32,101 bases of DNA from Sphingomonas panni. GTDB taxonomy: Bacteria > Pseudomonadota > Alphaproteobacteria > Sphingomonadales > Sphingomonadaceae. A program made the translations under genes and the position numbers. Where the stretch lies: positions 1-32,101 of the forward strand of contig NZ_JAKREU010000017.1 of the NCBI RefSeq assembly GCF_022664435.1, in the 5' to 3' direction. Below the pieces are notes generated by a model that was given only the letters and a program-made list of their open reading frames with translations, did no database searches and was not told the DNA's origin. Every line of letters begins with the position of its first letter. Position 1 is the stretch's first letter. Positions 1-7,318 of the stretch are shown here, in pieces.

Positions 1-368
1 ACATGCCCCGGATACTCCGGCCGCAACCGGATGCACGAGCCATCGTTCAGCCATAACCGGCCGCGTTTCGGCTGGCGCTGCGGCACCTTCAGCCCCTCGC
101 GTCGCCAGATCCGTTCCACCCGTTTATGGTTCACCGACCAACCCGCCGCATGCAGCAGCGCCGTCACCCGGCGATAGCCGTAGCGCCCGTACTGCCTGGC
201 AAGGGCGATGATATCCTCGGTGAGCGCCAACTCGTCATCTGCCCCGAACGGCACCTTGCGCTGCGTCGACCGGTGCTGGCCGAGCACGCGGCACACCCGC
301 CGCTCGGATACATCCAGCACCTCCCGGACCTGGTCGATGCAGCGCCGACGCCGTGCGGGGCTCAGAAG
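1..368 (-). CDS. IS3-family transposase OrfB (partial, catalytic part lost beyond the edge)
   Basis: In the -1 frame relative to orfA the reverse strand reads LLSPARRRRCIDQVREVLDV, followed by GRYGYRRVTALLHAAGWSVN and HKRVERIWRREGLKVPQRQP. This is the HTH_21 region that precedes the rve (DDE) integrase core in IS3-family OrfB proteins. Roughly 120 residues are visible; the DDE residues would lie left of position 1. The frame has no convincing start of its own and joins orfA at a slippery heptamer, so OrfB is probably made as an OrfAB fusion by -1 frameshifting. The assignment to IS3 is secure; the exact subgroup is not. Confidence 0.85.
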
Positions 369-640
369 TTTCCCTTGGCTGCCTCCTGCAGGATGAGCTT
401 GTCCAGCGTCAGATCCGAGATCGCCCGGCGCAGCCGCAGGTTCTCCTTTTCCAGATCCTTCATCCGCCGAGCCTGATCGGTCTTCAGGCCACCATATTCC
501 TTGCGCCAGCGGTAGCAGGTCTGCTCGCTGACCGCGATGCGCCGACAGGCCTCGGCGGTCGTGCCGCCCTGACCCAGCATGATCTCAACCTCACGTAGCT
601 TCCCGATAATCTCCTCGGGCTTGTGCTTCTTCGCAGGCAT
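362..640 (-). CDS. IS3-family transposase OrfA (HTH_Tnp_1)
   Basis: A protein of 92 residues starting MPAKKHKPEEIIGKLREVEI. It has the N-terminal helix-turn-helix of IS3 OrfA proteins (residues about 8-50, including VSEQTCYRWRKEYGG), followed by a leucine-rich coiled coil (DLEKENLRLRRAISDLTLDK) used for multimerisation. It binds the IS ends and supplies the N-terminal part of the OrfAB transposase. A start at 640 is preferred over an upstream one at 685, because the latter would begin inside the presumed terminal repeat. It ends at a TGA just after the sequence that allows frameshifting into orfB. Confidence 0.85.
   Translation of the reverse strand: MPAKKHKPEEIIGKLREVEIMLGQGGTTAEACRRIAVSEQTCYRWRKEYGGLKTDQARRMKDLEKENLRLRRAISDLTLDKLILQEAAKGNF
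368..374 (-). other. Programmed -1 frameshift heptamer G GGA AAC in IS3 orfA
   Basis: On the reverse strand the orfA codons AAG GGA AAC TTC TGA contain G GGA AAC in the X XXY YYZ phase. Slipping back one base after AAC moves the ribosome into CTT CTG AGC, which is exactly the OrfB frame. Such heptamers are the standard way IS3 elements make OrfAB. Seen directly; function inferred. Confidence 0.65.
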
Positions 641-676
641 TCGTCGTCCCTTCCTTGGTCCAGACTGTAATAGTCG

Positions 677-1141
677 ATGGACCACTCAGAAGGGGGCAGC
701 TCAGTAGTGGTCCCGGGCGCAGCCGCCTTGTTGATGGCTATTGCTATGCCAGCATATGAGGGCATCACCGATCCGCTCGAACGGATCTGGCGGAGCGCTG
801 TGGCATTTGCCGTGTTTGGCGCTTACCCTCCAGCCTTTATCATCGGGCTCCCGGCGTTCTTCATGTTACGCCGACACGTCAATGCGACAATCATCAACTG
901 CGCTGCGACTGGTGCAGTGGTCGCCGCTCTTCCCTGGCTCGTGCTCGCGTTAATAAGTCGACCGGATAATGCGAGCATTGATGGACGATCAACCGTCATC
1001 GACGGATCTTTGACTGCTTACGGATGGCTGATGAACTTCTACTACGTCGGCCAAATTGCCCTATTAGGCGCTATTGCAGGCGCGCTGTTTTGGTTCATTG
1101 CTGCGGCTGGCAGCCGAACCGGCAAGGTAGAACAGATATGA
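677..1141 (+). CDS. Small integral membrane protein of unknown function, N-terminus probably replaced by IS sequence
   Basis: A 154-residue frame rich in hydrophobic segments, with about four predicted membrane spans: residues about 15-25, 43-65 (AVFGAYPPAFIIGLPAFFML), 76-93 (AATGAVVAALPWLVLALI) and 122-145. I do not recognise the family. The first ten or so codons lie within the presumed end of the IS3 element (678-703), so the gene is probably a 5'-truncated relic or uses an internal start such as the ATG at 734. A 9-bp inverted repeat follows the stop and may terminate it. Whether a functional protein is made is uncertain. Confidence 0.5.
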   Translation: MDHSEGGSSVVVPGAAALLMAIAMPAYEGITDPLERIWRSAVAFAVFGAYPPAFIIGLPAFFMLRRHVNATIINCAATGAVVAALPWLVLALISRPDNASIDGRSTVIDGSLTAYGWLMNFYYVGQIALLGAIAGALFWFIAAAGSRTGKVEQI

Positions 1142-1154
1142 TTGTGCGGAAGGA

Positions 1155-1186
1155 AAGAGGCTGCACGCTCTACCGCACAGCCTCTT
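1155..1186 (+). terminator. Hairpin after the small membrane protein gene
   Basis: AAGAGGCTG (1155-1163) and CAGCCTCTT (1178-1186) form a perfect 9-bp stem with a 14-base loop, 13 bases after the stop codon. There is no clear T-run, so intrinsic termination is only plausible. Confidence 0.4.
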
Positions 1187-1203
1187 GACCTGAGAACTCC
1201 CAT

Positions 1204-1652
1204 GTGAGGGATCTCGGCCGCCTAATCGGGCGCACCAAGGGTGGCATGAACACGAAGCTTCACGCCGTCACCGACGCAAACGGCCGACCTCTCAGCTTCT
1301 TCATGACCGCTGGCCAGGTCAGCGACTACACCGGTGCGGCAGCGCTACTGGACGATCTGCCAAAAGCGCGCTGGCTCCTGGGCGACCGGGGCTATGACGC
1401 CGACTGGTTTAGGGATGCTTTGCAGGCGAAGGGTATCGAACCGTGCATCCCAGGTCGGAAATCTCGACACCAGCCCGTCAAATACGACAAGCGCCGCTAC
1501 AGACGCCGCAGCCGTATTGAGATCATGTTCGGGCGCCTGAAGGACTGGCGCCGCGTCGCCACCCGCTACGATCGATGTCCGACGGTCTTCTTCTCCGCCA
1601 TCGCCCTCGCAGCCACCGTCATCTTCTGGCTCTGATCAGTGAGTCCTGACCC
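1204..1652 (+). pseudogene. IS5-family (IS427-like) transposase, 5'-truncated, with right end
   Basis: The 143 residues match the C-terminal two-thirds of IS5-type DDE transposases: GRTKGGMNTKLHAVTDANGR, then LLGDRGYDADWFRD carrying the second catalytic Asp, and RRSRIEIMFGRLKDWRRVAT carrying the catalytic Glu and the family's R-rich motif. The N-terminal part with the first Asp is missing, so the copy cannot be active. The coding frame ends at 1635. The sequence GAGTCCTGACCC at 1641-1652 looks like the right inverted repeat and is followed by TA, the usual IS427-group target dinucleotide. This end lies exactly where the neighbouring cytochrome c/FTR1 gene loses its homology. Confidence 0.8.
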
Positions 1653-2409
1653 TAGCGGGAAAGGCGAAGGTGCCAGCGTATAGCGCGAGATCCCAACGGT
1701 CCTGAAGCGGACGATCGGCAAAGCTTTCCATGCTGGTGCCGTCGATGCCTTGTTCCAGCACCTGATAAAACGCGAACCTGCTGCGCTCGCGAGCGCGCGC
1801 CTTATCGATGAATGCGATCGGTGGAGGATCTAGCCCGACCGACTTCGGCCCCTTTCCGTCCCCGGTCATGGCGTGGCAGCTCGCGCAGTTCTGGTTGAAC
1901 AGCGCTTGCCCGCGCGGGTAATTGGGGGCGACGGCCGGGGCGAGCGGCACAGGATACGCGGCGATGAGATCAGCAGCGAGGCTGCGTGCGGCGGTTCCTA
2001 CCGCTTCGGCGGGGGCCTTGGCCGCGATCAGCCGCTCCAGTGCAGTAGCCCGGCGCGCCAAATCGGCCTTGGCAGACGAGGATGCCAAGCTGGTTATCCG
2101 CTCGCGTGCCGAGGCGGAGAACTCCGTCATTTCAGCATATTCGGTCGGACTGACGATCTGGCCGCCCTTCACCGCTTCGGGATAGTCCACTGCGACGTAA
2201 TCGAGCAGCCGCCATGCCGTTTGCACCGGGGCGGTCGTCTGGGCGCTGGCCGGCGAAACCAGCATGATCGCAACGAACATTGCAATAAGCGCACCGACCC
2301 AGCCATGGCGACTAAGTAGCATTAGCAGGTTATCGGCGAACTTCGCACTGCAAGACCGCGATACAGGAGCGATGGCTGGCCCGTTCGCGGCGACCCGGTT
2401 AAGGTTCAT
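1636..2409 (-). pseudogene. Cytochrome c/FTR1-type iron permease, N-terminal part only, truncated by IS5
   Basis: A 257-residue frame with a signal/anchor segment (GALIAMFVAIMLVSPASAQ), a helical region (LLDYVAVDYPEAVKGGQIVS) and a c-type cytochrome domain with CASCH haem attachment in NQNCASCHAMTGDGKGP. This is the N-terminal arrangement of the long bacterial FTR1-family iron transporters, in which a periplasmic cytochrome-like domain precedes the membrane permease. The permease domain with its REXXE motifs is absent. The last native residues are GTFAFPA, after which the frame runs into the IS5 terminal repeat and stops. The start at 2409 (MNLNRV) is preferred, although an in-frame codon further upstream exists. 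It is divergent from an ArsR regulator that may have controlled it. A free periplasmic cytochrome could still be made, but transport is lost. Confidence 0.7.
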
Positions 2410-2446
2410 CGATCGCCTCTTATGCCGTCTAACAGGGCGACTACAT

Positions 2447-2462
2447 TTCAAATAATGTTGAA
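2447..2462 (+). promoter_or_regulatory. Candidate ArsR-type operator
   Basis: TTCAA-N6-TTGAA lies 15 bases before the arsR-like ATG and between the two divergent genes. ArsR/SmtB regulators often bind inverted repeats of this kind, so autoregulation and control of the permease remnant are plausible. Inferred from pattern only. Confidence 0.4.
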
Positions 2463-2476
2463 CCATTGGGCTGACC

Positions 2477-2851
2477 ATGGATGAGAATCAAGCGCTGACA
2501 GCGTTCGCCGCCATCTCGAATGCGACCCGGCTGCGCATTGTTCGGCTGCTGGTCGTAGCAGGCGCAGACGGCCGCTCTGCTGGCGCGATCGGCGAGGAGC
2601 TGGGCGGCACGCCGCCCTCGCGCCTGTCCTTTCACCTTAGCCAGCTTGAACAGGCTGGTTTGGTGGTGAGCCGTCGCGAGGGACGGTCGATCATCTACAG
2701 CGCGATTTTCCCGGCGCTGTCGGACCTGGTGGCCTTCCTCATGCACGATTGCTGCGAAGGCCATTGCCTCGTCTGCGATCAGGCGATCGAGCTATTTGCG
2801 AAATGTACAGGACGGCCCACCCCGGCCGCCCGGGTGGTCCAGCGTGCTTGA
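2477..2851 (+). CDS. ArsR/SmtB-family metalloregulator
   Basis: A 124-residue winged-helix repressor: AISNATRLRIVRLLVVAG (helices 1-2), GTPPSRLSFHLSQLEQAGLV (recognition helix) and RREGRSIIYSA (beta wing). The C-terminal segment HDCCEGHCLVCD holds four closely spaced cysteines, a likely thiol site for arsenic, antimony or a soft metal. The classical ELCVCDL site on helix 3 is absent, so the C-terminal cysteines are the probable sensor. It is divergent from the cytochrome c/FTR1 remnant and convergent, with a 6-base gap, with the PhoD-like gene. Family assignment is strong; the inducer is unknown, and no ars effector genes are nearby. Confidence 0.85.
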   Translation: MDENQALTAFAAISNATRLRIVRLLVVAGADGRSAGAIGEELGGTPPSRLSFHLSQLEQAGLVVSRREGRSIIYSAIFPALSDLVAFLMHDCCEGHCLVCDQAIELFAKCTGRPTPAARVVQRA

Positions 2852-2857
2852 GGGCAA

Positions 2858-4384
2858 TCACGCGCGCTCTAGTCGGCGGCTTCCGCGTGCCATCCCAAAC
2901 ATGGCGATGCTGGCGACAGGACTATCGGCCGATTGACGGTCGCGGATCGCCCGAAGATCGGCGGTTAGCTGCGTTTGACCGATGTCTATCAGTACGTACC
3001 CGGCTTGCTCCACGTCGGAGAACCGTATGTGGCCGTTGTTGGCTAGAGCGTCGCCGAAGCGCCCCTTGGGGGGTGAGGCCGCGGCTAGCGCGGACGTGAC
3101 GATTTCGCCTGCGACCGGGCGCCCGCCGCTGTCGTTCAGGTCGTTGACCCAAAAGGAATGCACATCGCCGCTCAGGACAAGTGGGCTCGTGACGGTGGAT
3201 CGTGACAGGCCCTGCAGGACACGGCTTCGGTTCGCCGTATAGCCGTCCCATTGATCACTGAACGTTGCTCTGCCTGCGCTATCAAGAGCAAGCGGCGCGA
3301 AGAAAACTTGCTGTCCGATCAGCGTCCACGGACGATGCTCGCTGGCGAGCCGCTGGTCGAGCCAGCGTTCCTGTGTTGCCCCCATGATCGTCCCCGTCGA
3401 TGCCGCGGCCTCCGCACATCCGTCTAGCCGGACGTTGCGCGCTATGCCGGCAGGAGCGCAGGGTGACGGACTGCGGTACTGGCGCGTATCCAACACGGAA
3501 AGTGACGCAAGGTCGCCCCAATCGACGGCTCGATAGAGCCGGGGCGTACTGGCACCGTGCCATATGCTCGGCCGGATCGGCATATGCTCGAAGTATGCCT
3601 GGTAAGCAGCGGCACGTCGCGTCGCGAACATGGCAGCGGGTTCGCCGGTCCGATTGGCAAGATTTGCATAGTCGTTGAGGACTTCGTGGTCGTCCCACGT
3701 CACTACCCACGGGCAGGCGCGATGGGCGGCCTGTAGATCGGGGTCCGTCTTGTAGAGCGCATGCCGCTGCCGGTACCCGCCAAGGTCCAGCGGCTCCGAC
3801 GTGCCAAACGAGCGGACCTTTGCCTGATCGGGATAAGTTTGCTCGTAGATGTAGTCGCCAAGCTGGAGCACTAGGTCGGGCTGCTGCGCAATCATGTCGC
3901 GGTAGGCTCCGAAGCGAGCCTGCTCCCAATGTTGGCACGACGTTACCGCTATCCGCAGCCGAGCGGACGTTTGCGGTACGGTCGTCGTCCTGCCGATGGG
4001 GCTCGTCGCCCCGAGCGCGTGAAAGCGATACCAGAAGGCACGACCAGACGGCAGCCCACCGACCTCGACATGGACGCTGTGGGCGGCTTCCGGCCGTGCG
4101 GGTAGGACGCCGCGGCGGACGATCGTTCGAAAGCCGCGATCAGCAGCGACCTCGTACCGCACCGAGACGGCCTTTGCATCGAGCGGAGCAAGGCCGCGCC
4201 CGATCAACCGCGTCCATAGGACAAATCCGTCGCCCGACGGATCGCCGCTGGCGACGCCAAGTCCGAACGGATCAATATCGGTGCGTGCATGAGCATCGAT
4301 GGGCGTCGATGGCATGATGGCTAGCGATGCCATTGCCATCATGACAGCGCGGCGATGCCAGGTTGGGTGCAGCGTCTCGAGCAT
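2858..4384 (-). CDS. phoD: PhoD-like alkaline phosphatase/phosphodiesterase
   Basis: About 508 residues. An N-terminal export signal (HRRAVMMAMASLAIMPS) carries a twin arginine, consistent with Tat export of PhoD enzymes. A PhoD N-terminal beta domain follows (FGLGVASGDPSGDGFVLWTR), then the metallophosphatase core: TSCQHWEQ, LQLGDYIYE, VTWDDHEVLND, LSVLDTRQYR and LSGDVHSFW. These are the usual metal and active-site motifs. PhoD enzymes release phosphate from phosphomono- and diesters outside the cytoplasm and need calcium and iron. The start at 4384 places the twin arginine near the N-terminus; upstream in-frame starts exist up to 4495. It diverges from a TonB-dependent receptor with a Pho-box-like site between them, so the pair is probably induced by phosphate starvation. 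Confidence 0.85.
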   Translation of the reverse strand: MLETLHPTWHRRAVMMAMASLAIMPSTPIDAHARTDIDPFGLGVASGDPSGDGFVLWTRLIGRGLAPLDAKAVSVRYEVAADRGFRTIVRRGVLPARPEAAHSVHVEVGGLPSGRAFWYRFHALGATSPIGRTTTVPQTSARLRIAVTSCQHWEQARFGAYRDMIAQQPDLVLQLGDYIYEQTYPDQAKVRSFGTSEPLDLGGYRQRHALYKTDPDLQAAHRACPWVVTWDDHEVLNDYANLANRTGEPAAMFATRRAAAYQAYFEHMPIRPSIWHGASTPRLYRAVDWGDLASLSVLDTRQYRSPSPCAPAGIARNVRLDGCAEAAASTGTIMGATQERWLDQRLASEHRPWTLIGQQVFFAPLALDSAGRATFSDQWDGYTANRSRVLQGLSRSTVTSPLVLSGDVHSFWVNDLNDSGGRPVAGEIVTSALAAASPPKGRFGDALANNGHIRFSDVEQAGYVLIDIGQTQLTADLRAIRDRQSADSPVASIAMFGMARGSRRLERA

Positions 4385-4433
4385 AAATCCTGAGTACGCC
4401 CCTGGCGTGACCTGCTGATGACGAATCGCCATA

Positions 4434-4451
4434 TTGTCACGAAAGTGTCGC
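4434..4451 (+). promoter_or_regulatory. Candidate Pho box between phoD and the TonB receptor
   Basis: TTGTCACGAAAGTGTCGC contains TTGTCAC and GTGTCGC at an 11-base period, close to the PhoB consensus of two CTGTCAT half-sites with 4-base AT-rich spacers. A further CTGTCGC occurs at 4464-4470. It lies 50 bases upstream of the phosphatase start and 89 bases upstream of the receptor start. Match seen in the sequence; PhoB binding is inferred. Confidence 0.5.
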
Positions 4452-4539
4452 CGCTTCGCAACGCTGTCGCCATCAGAGGTCCCTAGCGGCGTCATTTCAA
4501 GACTTGGTGAAAAGTCTGCTAAAATCCCAGGGGGAATAG

Positions 4540-6858
4540 ATGATTTCGAAGACGCTCCTGCTGAGCTCCGTCAGCGCCTTGCTGTTGGCCGCCGGCACGG
4601 CCCAGGCACAATCCGGTGCTCTACCAGAACGCCCGGCTGCCACAGCGTCTGAAGGCGCCAGCGCACCAGATGCCTCGGAAGACCAGGGAGAAATTGTCGT
4701 CTATGGCTCTGGCCGTGTGAGGCAGGAGCAGACTGTCACCAAGGCAGCTATCGACATTCTTCCTCCCGGCAGTTCGCCCCTGAAGGCGGTTTCACGGTTG
4801 CCGGGTGTGGCGCTGCAAAGCTCCGATCCGTTTGGCAGCTACGAGCTGGGCACGCGATTGTCAGTGCGCGGCTTCAATCAGAGCCAGATGGGCTACACGT
4901 TAGACGGCGTGCCGCTTGGGGACATGTTCTACAACGGCCACAACGGCTTGCACGTCAGCCGCGCAATTGCGGCGGAGAACATCGCGCGGGTAGACGTGTC
5001 GCAGGGTGCCGGCTCACTTGCGATTGCTTCGACTAGCAACCTAGGCGGCAATCTCGAATTCGTATCGCGCGCGCCTTCCGAAACGATCGGCGGCGAGATC
5101 GCCGGCACCTACGGCATGTACGACACTGTGCATCTCTACGGCCGGATCGATAGCGGCCTGCTTTCCACTGGCACGCTAATCTCGGTGTCAGGCGTCTATC
5201 ACGATGCTGACAAGTGGAAGGGGTTTGGCAAGCAGACCGATCGCAAGATCAATGGCAAGGTCGTCCAGCGGATCGGCGACGCCACGCTGACCGGGTGGCT
5301 GAACTACTCGCTGCATAAGGAGCGGAACTACGCCGATCTCTCACCGGCGACGCTCGACCGCATCGGCTACGATCTCGACTTCCTTCGGCCGGACTTCGAC
5401 ACGGCAGTCCTGCTGTCGCAAGTCAGTGCCAATCAAACGGCTGCGGCCGCCAGACGAGCGTTACCATTCCCCACGGCCGGCGTGGTCTTCCCCTCGCCCT
5501 ATACCAATGTAAACGACACCTATTACGACAGCGGTGGCTTTCGTAAGGACTGGCTGGGCGCACTGACGCTCAACGTGCCGGTGGCAGACTGGCTCGATCT
5601 CGGCGCAACATACTATCACCACTACGATCGCGGCAGCGGCGGCATTTACACGCCGGCGGTGTTCAGCCCAGATGGCTTCCCGCTGTCGGTCCGAACAACC
5701 GAATACGGCATCAACCGGGATGGCGGCATAGCGCGTGCGACTGCTCGCCTGGGCGCGCATACGTTTCAGATCGGCTACTGGCACGAAGACAATGATGCAA
5801 CGACCGACCGTAGCTATTACGCGGTAAGTCAAACAAATCGGCCTGACGTGACCGATCTGCTGAAGAGCCCGTTCCGCAGCGACTTCCTCACCGATCTCAC
5901 CACGGTTACCAATCAGTTTTTCGTCAGCGACAGTTGGCAACTTAGCGATGCCCTGACGATCGCGGGTGGCTTCAAGGGCGCTCGGGTCGAGAACGGCATC
6001 ACAACGACCTTCGGCACTCCGTTCATCAACGGGAAGATCGCCGCGAAAGACTGGTTCCAGCCGCAGATCGGCGCGACCTGGCGCGTTGGACGGCAGGAGT
6101 TCTTCGCCAATTATGCAGAGAACATGCGCGCCTATATCAGCTCGTTCCGCGGCCCCTTCGGCACTACGCAGGTCGGATTCGAGGCTATCCGCGGCGTGTT
6201 GAAACCGGAGACATCGCGAACGGTCGAGGGCGGCTGGCGTTTCAATGCTGGTCCGCTGCGCGGTGTACTGGCTGTCTACGACGTAAAATTCGAGAATCGG
6301 CTGCTCGCGGCATTCAGCGGCGCCAACATTCTTGGAAATCCGAGCGTTCTTCAGAACGTCGGTAGCGTGACCAGCCGGGGCGTTGAAGTCGCAGCGACGT
6401 ACCGAGTGATGCCCCGCCTGTCGCTGATCGGTTCTTACTCGTACAACGACAGCACTTACGACGACGATACCGTAAACGGAACGGCCACCGTGCGCACCAA
6501 GGGCGTTCGAACGGTGGATACGCCAGCTCATCTGGCAAAGGGCGAGATCAACTACGACGACGGCAGTCTGTTTGGTAATCTGGCGGGAGGGTACACTTCG
6601 CGGCGGAACGTTACCTACACCGGCGACGTCACGGTTGATGGCTATGTCCTGGTCGATGCCGCGCTCGGCTATCGCTTCCCCGCAGATGGGCCGCTTGCCG
6701 GCCTAGAGCTCCAGATCAACGCCGCAAACCTTCTCGACAAGAGATACATTGCGGCACTTGGATCGGGGCAATTTTTCAACACCGCAGCATCGCTCAACAA
6801 CACCCTGCAAGCAGGATCGCCACGTCAGGTATTTGGGACGATACGGAAGCGGTTCTAA
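4540..6858 (+). CDS. TonB-dependent outer-membrane receptor, probably phosphate-starvation linked
   Basis: A 772-residue receptor with signal peptide MISKTLLLSSVSALLLAAGT, a TonB-box-like EIVVYG near residue 50, a plug domain (LKAVSRLPGVALQSSDPFGS, VRGFNQSQMGYTLDGVPLGD, NIARVDVSQGAGSLAIAS) and a long beta barrel ending in GTIRKRF with the terminal aromatic residue needed for outer-membrane assembly. It imports a bulky or scarce substrate using TonB energy. The substrate is not readable from the sequence; pairing with a PhoD-like phosphatase and a candidate Pho box suggests a phosphorylated compound or a phosphate complex, although iron carriers remain possible. The start is preceded by a clear GGGGG ribosome site (4530-4534). 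The barrel shows no internal stops. Confidence 0.9.
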   Translation: MISKTLLLSSVSALLLAAGTAQAQSGALPERPAATASEGASAPDASEDQGEIVVYGSGRVRQEQTVTKAAIDILPPGSSPLKAVSRLPGVALQSSDPFGSYELGTRLSVRGFNQSQMGYTLDGVPLGDMFYNGHNGLHVSRAIAAENIARVDVSQGAGSLAIASTSNLGGNLEFVSRAPSETIGGEIAGTYGMYDTVHLYGRIDSGLLSTGTLISVSGVYHDADKWKGFGKQTDRKINGKVVQRIGDATLTGWLNYSLHKERNYADLSPATLDRIGYDLDFLRPDFDTAVLLSQVSANQTAAAARRALPFPTAGVVFPSPYTNVNDTYYDSGGFRKDWLGALTLNVPVADWLDLGATYYHHYDRGSGGIYTPAVFSPDGFPLSVRTTEYGINRDGGIARATARLGAHTFQIGYWHEDNDATTDRSYYAVSQTNRPDVTDLLKSPFRSDFLTDLTTVTNQFFVSDSWQLSDALTIAGGFKGARVENGITTTFGTPFINGKIAAKDWFQPQIGATWRVGRQEFFANYAENMRAYISSFRGPFGTTQVGFEAIRGVLKPETSRTVEGGWRFNAGPLRGVLAVYDVKFENRLLAAFSGANILGNPSVLQNVGSVTSRGVEVAATYRVMPRLSLIGSYSYNDSTYDDDTVNGTATVRTKGVRTVDTPAHLAKGEINYDDGSLFGNLAGGYTSRRNVTYTGDVTVDGYVLVDAALGYRFPADGPLAGLELQINAANLLDKRYIAALGSGQFFNTAASLNNTLQAGSPRQVFGTIRKRF

Positions 6859-6872
6859 GGTATGCGAGGCGG

Positions 6873-6906
6873 CCGGCACCATAGGGCTGACTTGTCCGGG
6901 TGCCGG
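6873..6906 (+). terminator. Hairpin after the TonB receptor gene
   Basis: CCGGCACC (6873-6880) pairs with GGTGCCGG (6899-6906) across an 18-base loop, 14 bases past the stop. There is no T-run, so termination by this hairpin is only tentative. Confidence 0.3.
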
Positions 6907-7239
6907 TCCGACTCTCGCCCTCTACGATTCACGTGGGCCGGTTCCCGCTTCCGTTGCGTACGTGGGATTTGGGAATGTGATGGCTTTCCCGAAATACCAT
7001 CCCATGCGAGACGGGATCGCTACGCGTTGGGGTGTCATTCCGCCCCCAACCGGACCCAGCCACCAGCGGCGCATTTTTCAACAGCCCCGGTCGTTTTTCT
7101 GATTACTTTGTAGCGTGCCACAAGCCTGATGGACGCCTTTCCCGGAACGGCCTCCTCACAGGTCATTTTGGTTGCGGCAACTCGTCGGCAAGTTTTGGGG
7201 CTGCCGCTATATACTCATGCGTGGGCGGGCCTTAATAGC

Positions 7240-7272
7240 GCGCCGCTTCCTCGCCTATCGAGAAAGCGGCGC
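7240..7272 (-). terminator. Strong stem-loop after the protease operon
   Basis: GCGCCGCTTCCTCG (7240-7253) and CGAGAAAGCGGCGC (7259-7272) form a 14-bp stem with one mismatch and a 5-base loop, about 46 bases downstream of the protease stop. It probably ends the leftward operon, although the T-run is weak. Confidence 0.5.
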
Positions 7273-7318
7273 CAGTCTCCGCCTGTTTAATCTTTCAACG
7301 ACGGCTCAATTTGGAGCG

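Larger units (their letters stand above)
1..703 (-). mobile_element. IS3-family element, IS407-like, cut by the left window edge
   Basis: The two overlapping transposase frames of an IS3-type element read leftward. The upstream (right-hand) end is placed near 678-703, where the reverse strand starts TGAGCTGCCCCCTTCTGAGT. This resembles terminal repeats of IS407-like elements as I remember them, but the other end lies outside the window, so the boundary is an inference. The element abuts a membrane protein gene whose N-terminus appears to have been replaced by IS sequence. Confidence 0.6.
6859..7318. other. Intergenic stretch without a recognisable gene
   Basis: Apart from the weak hairpin near 6873-6906 and the strong one at 7240-7272, I see no coding sequence here. 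The open frames are short, overlap in several phases and resemble no known family. Confidence 0.5.

Noticed and set aside
5461..6531. Long open frame of 356 codons on the minus strand inside the TonB receptor gene
   Set aside because: It is antisense to a gene with strong signal peptide, plug and barrel features; its translation has no family resemblance and low-quality composition.
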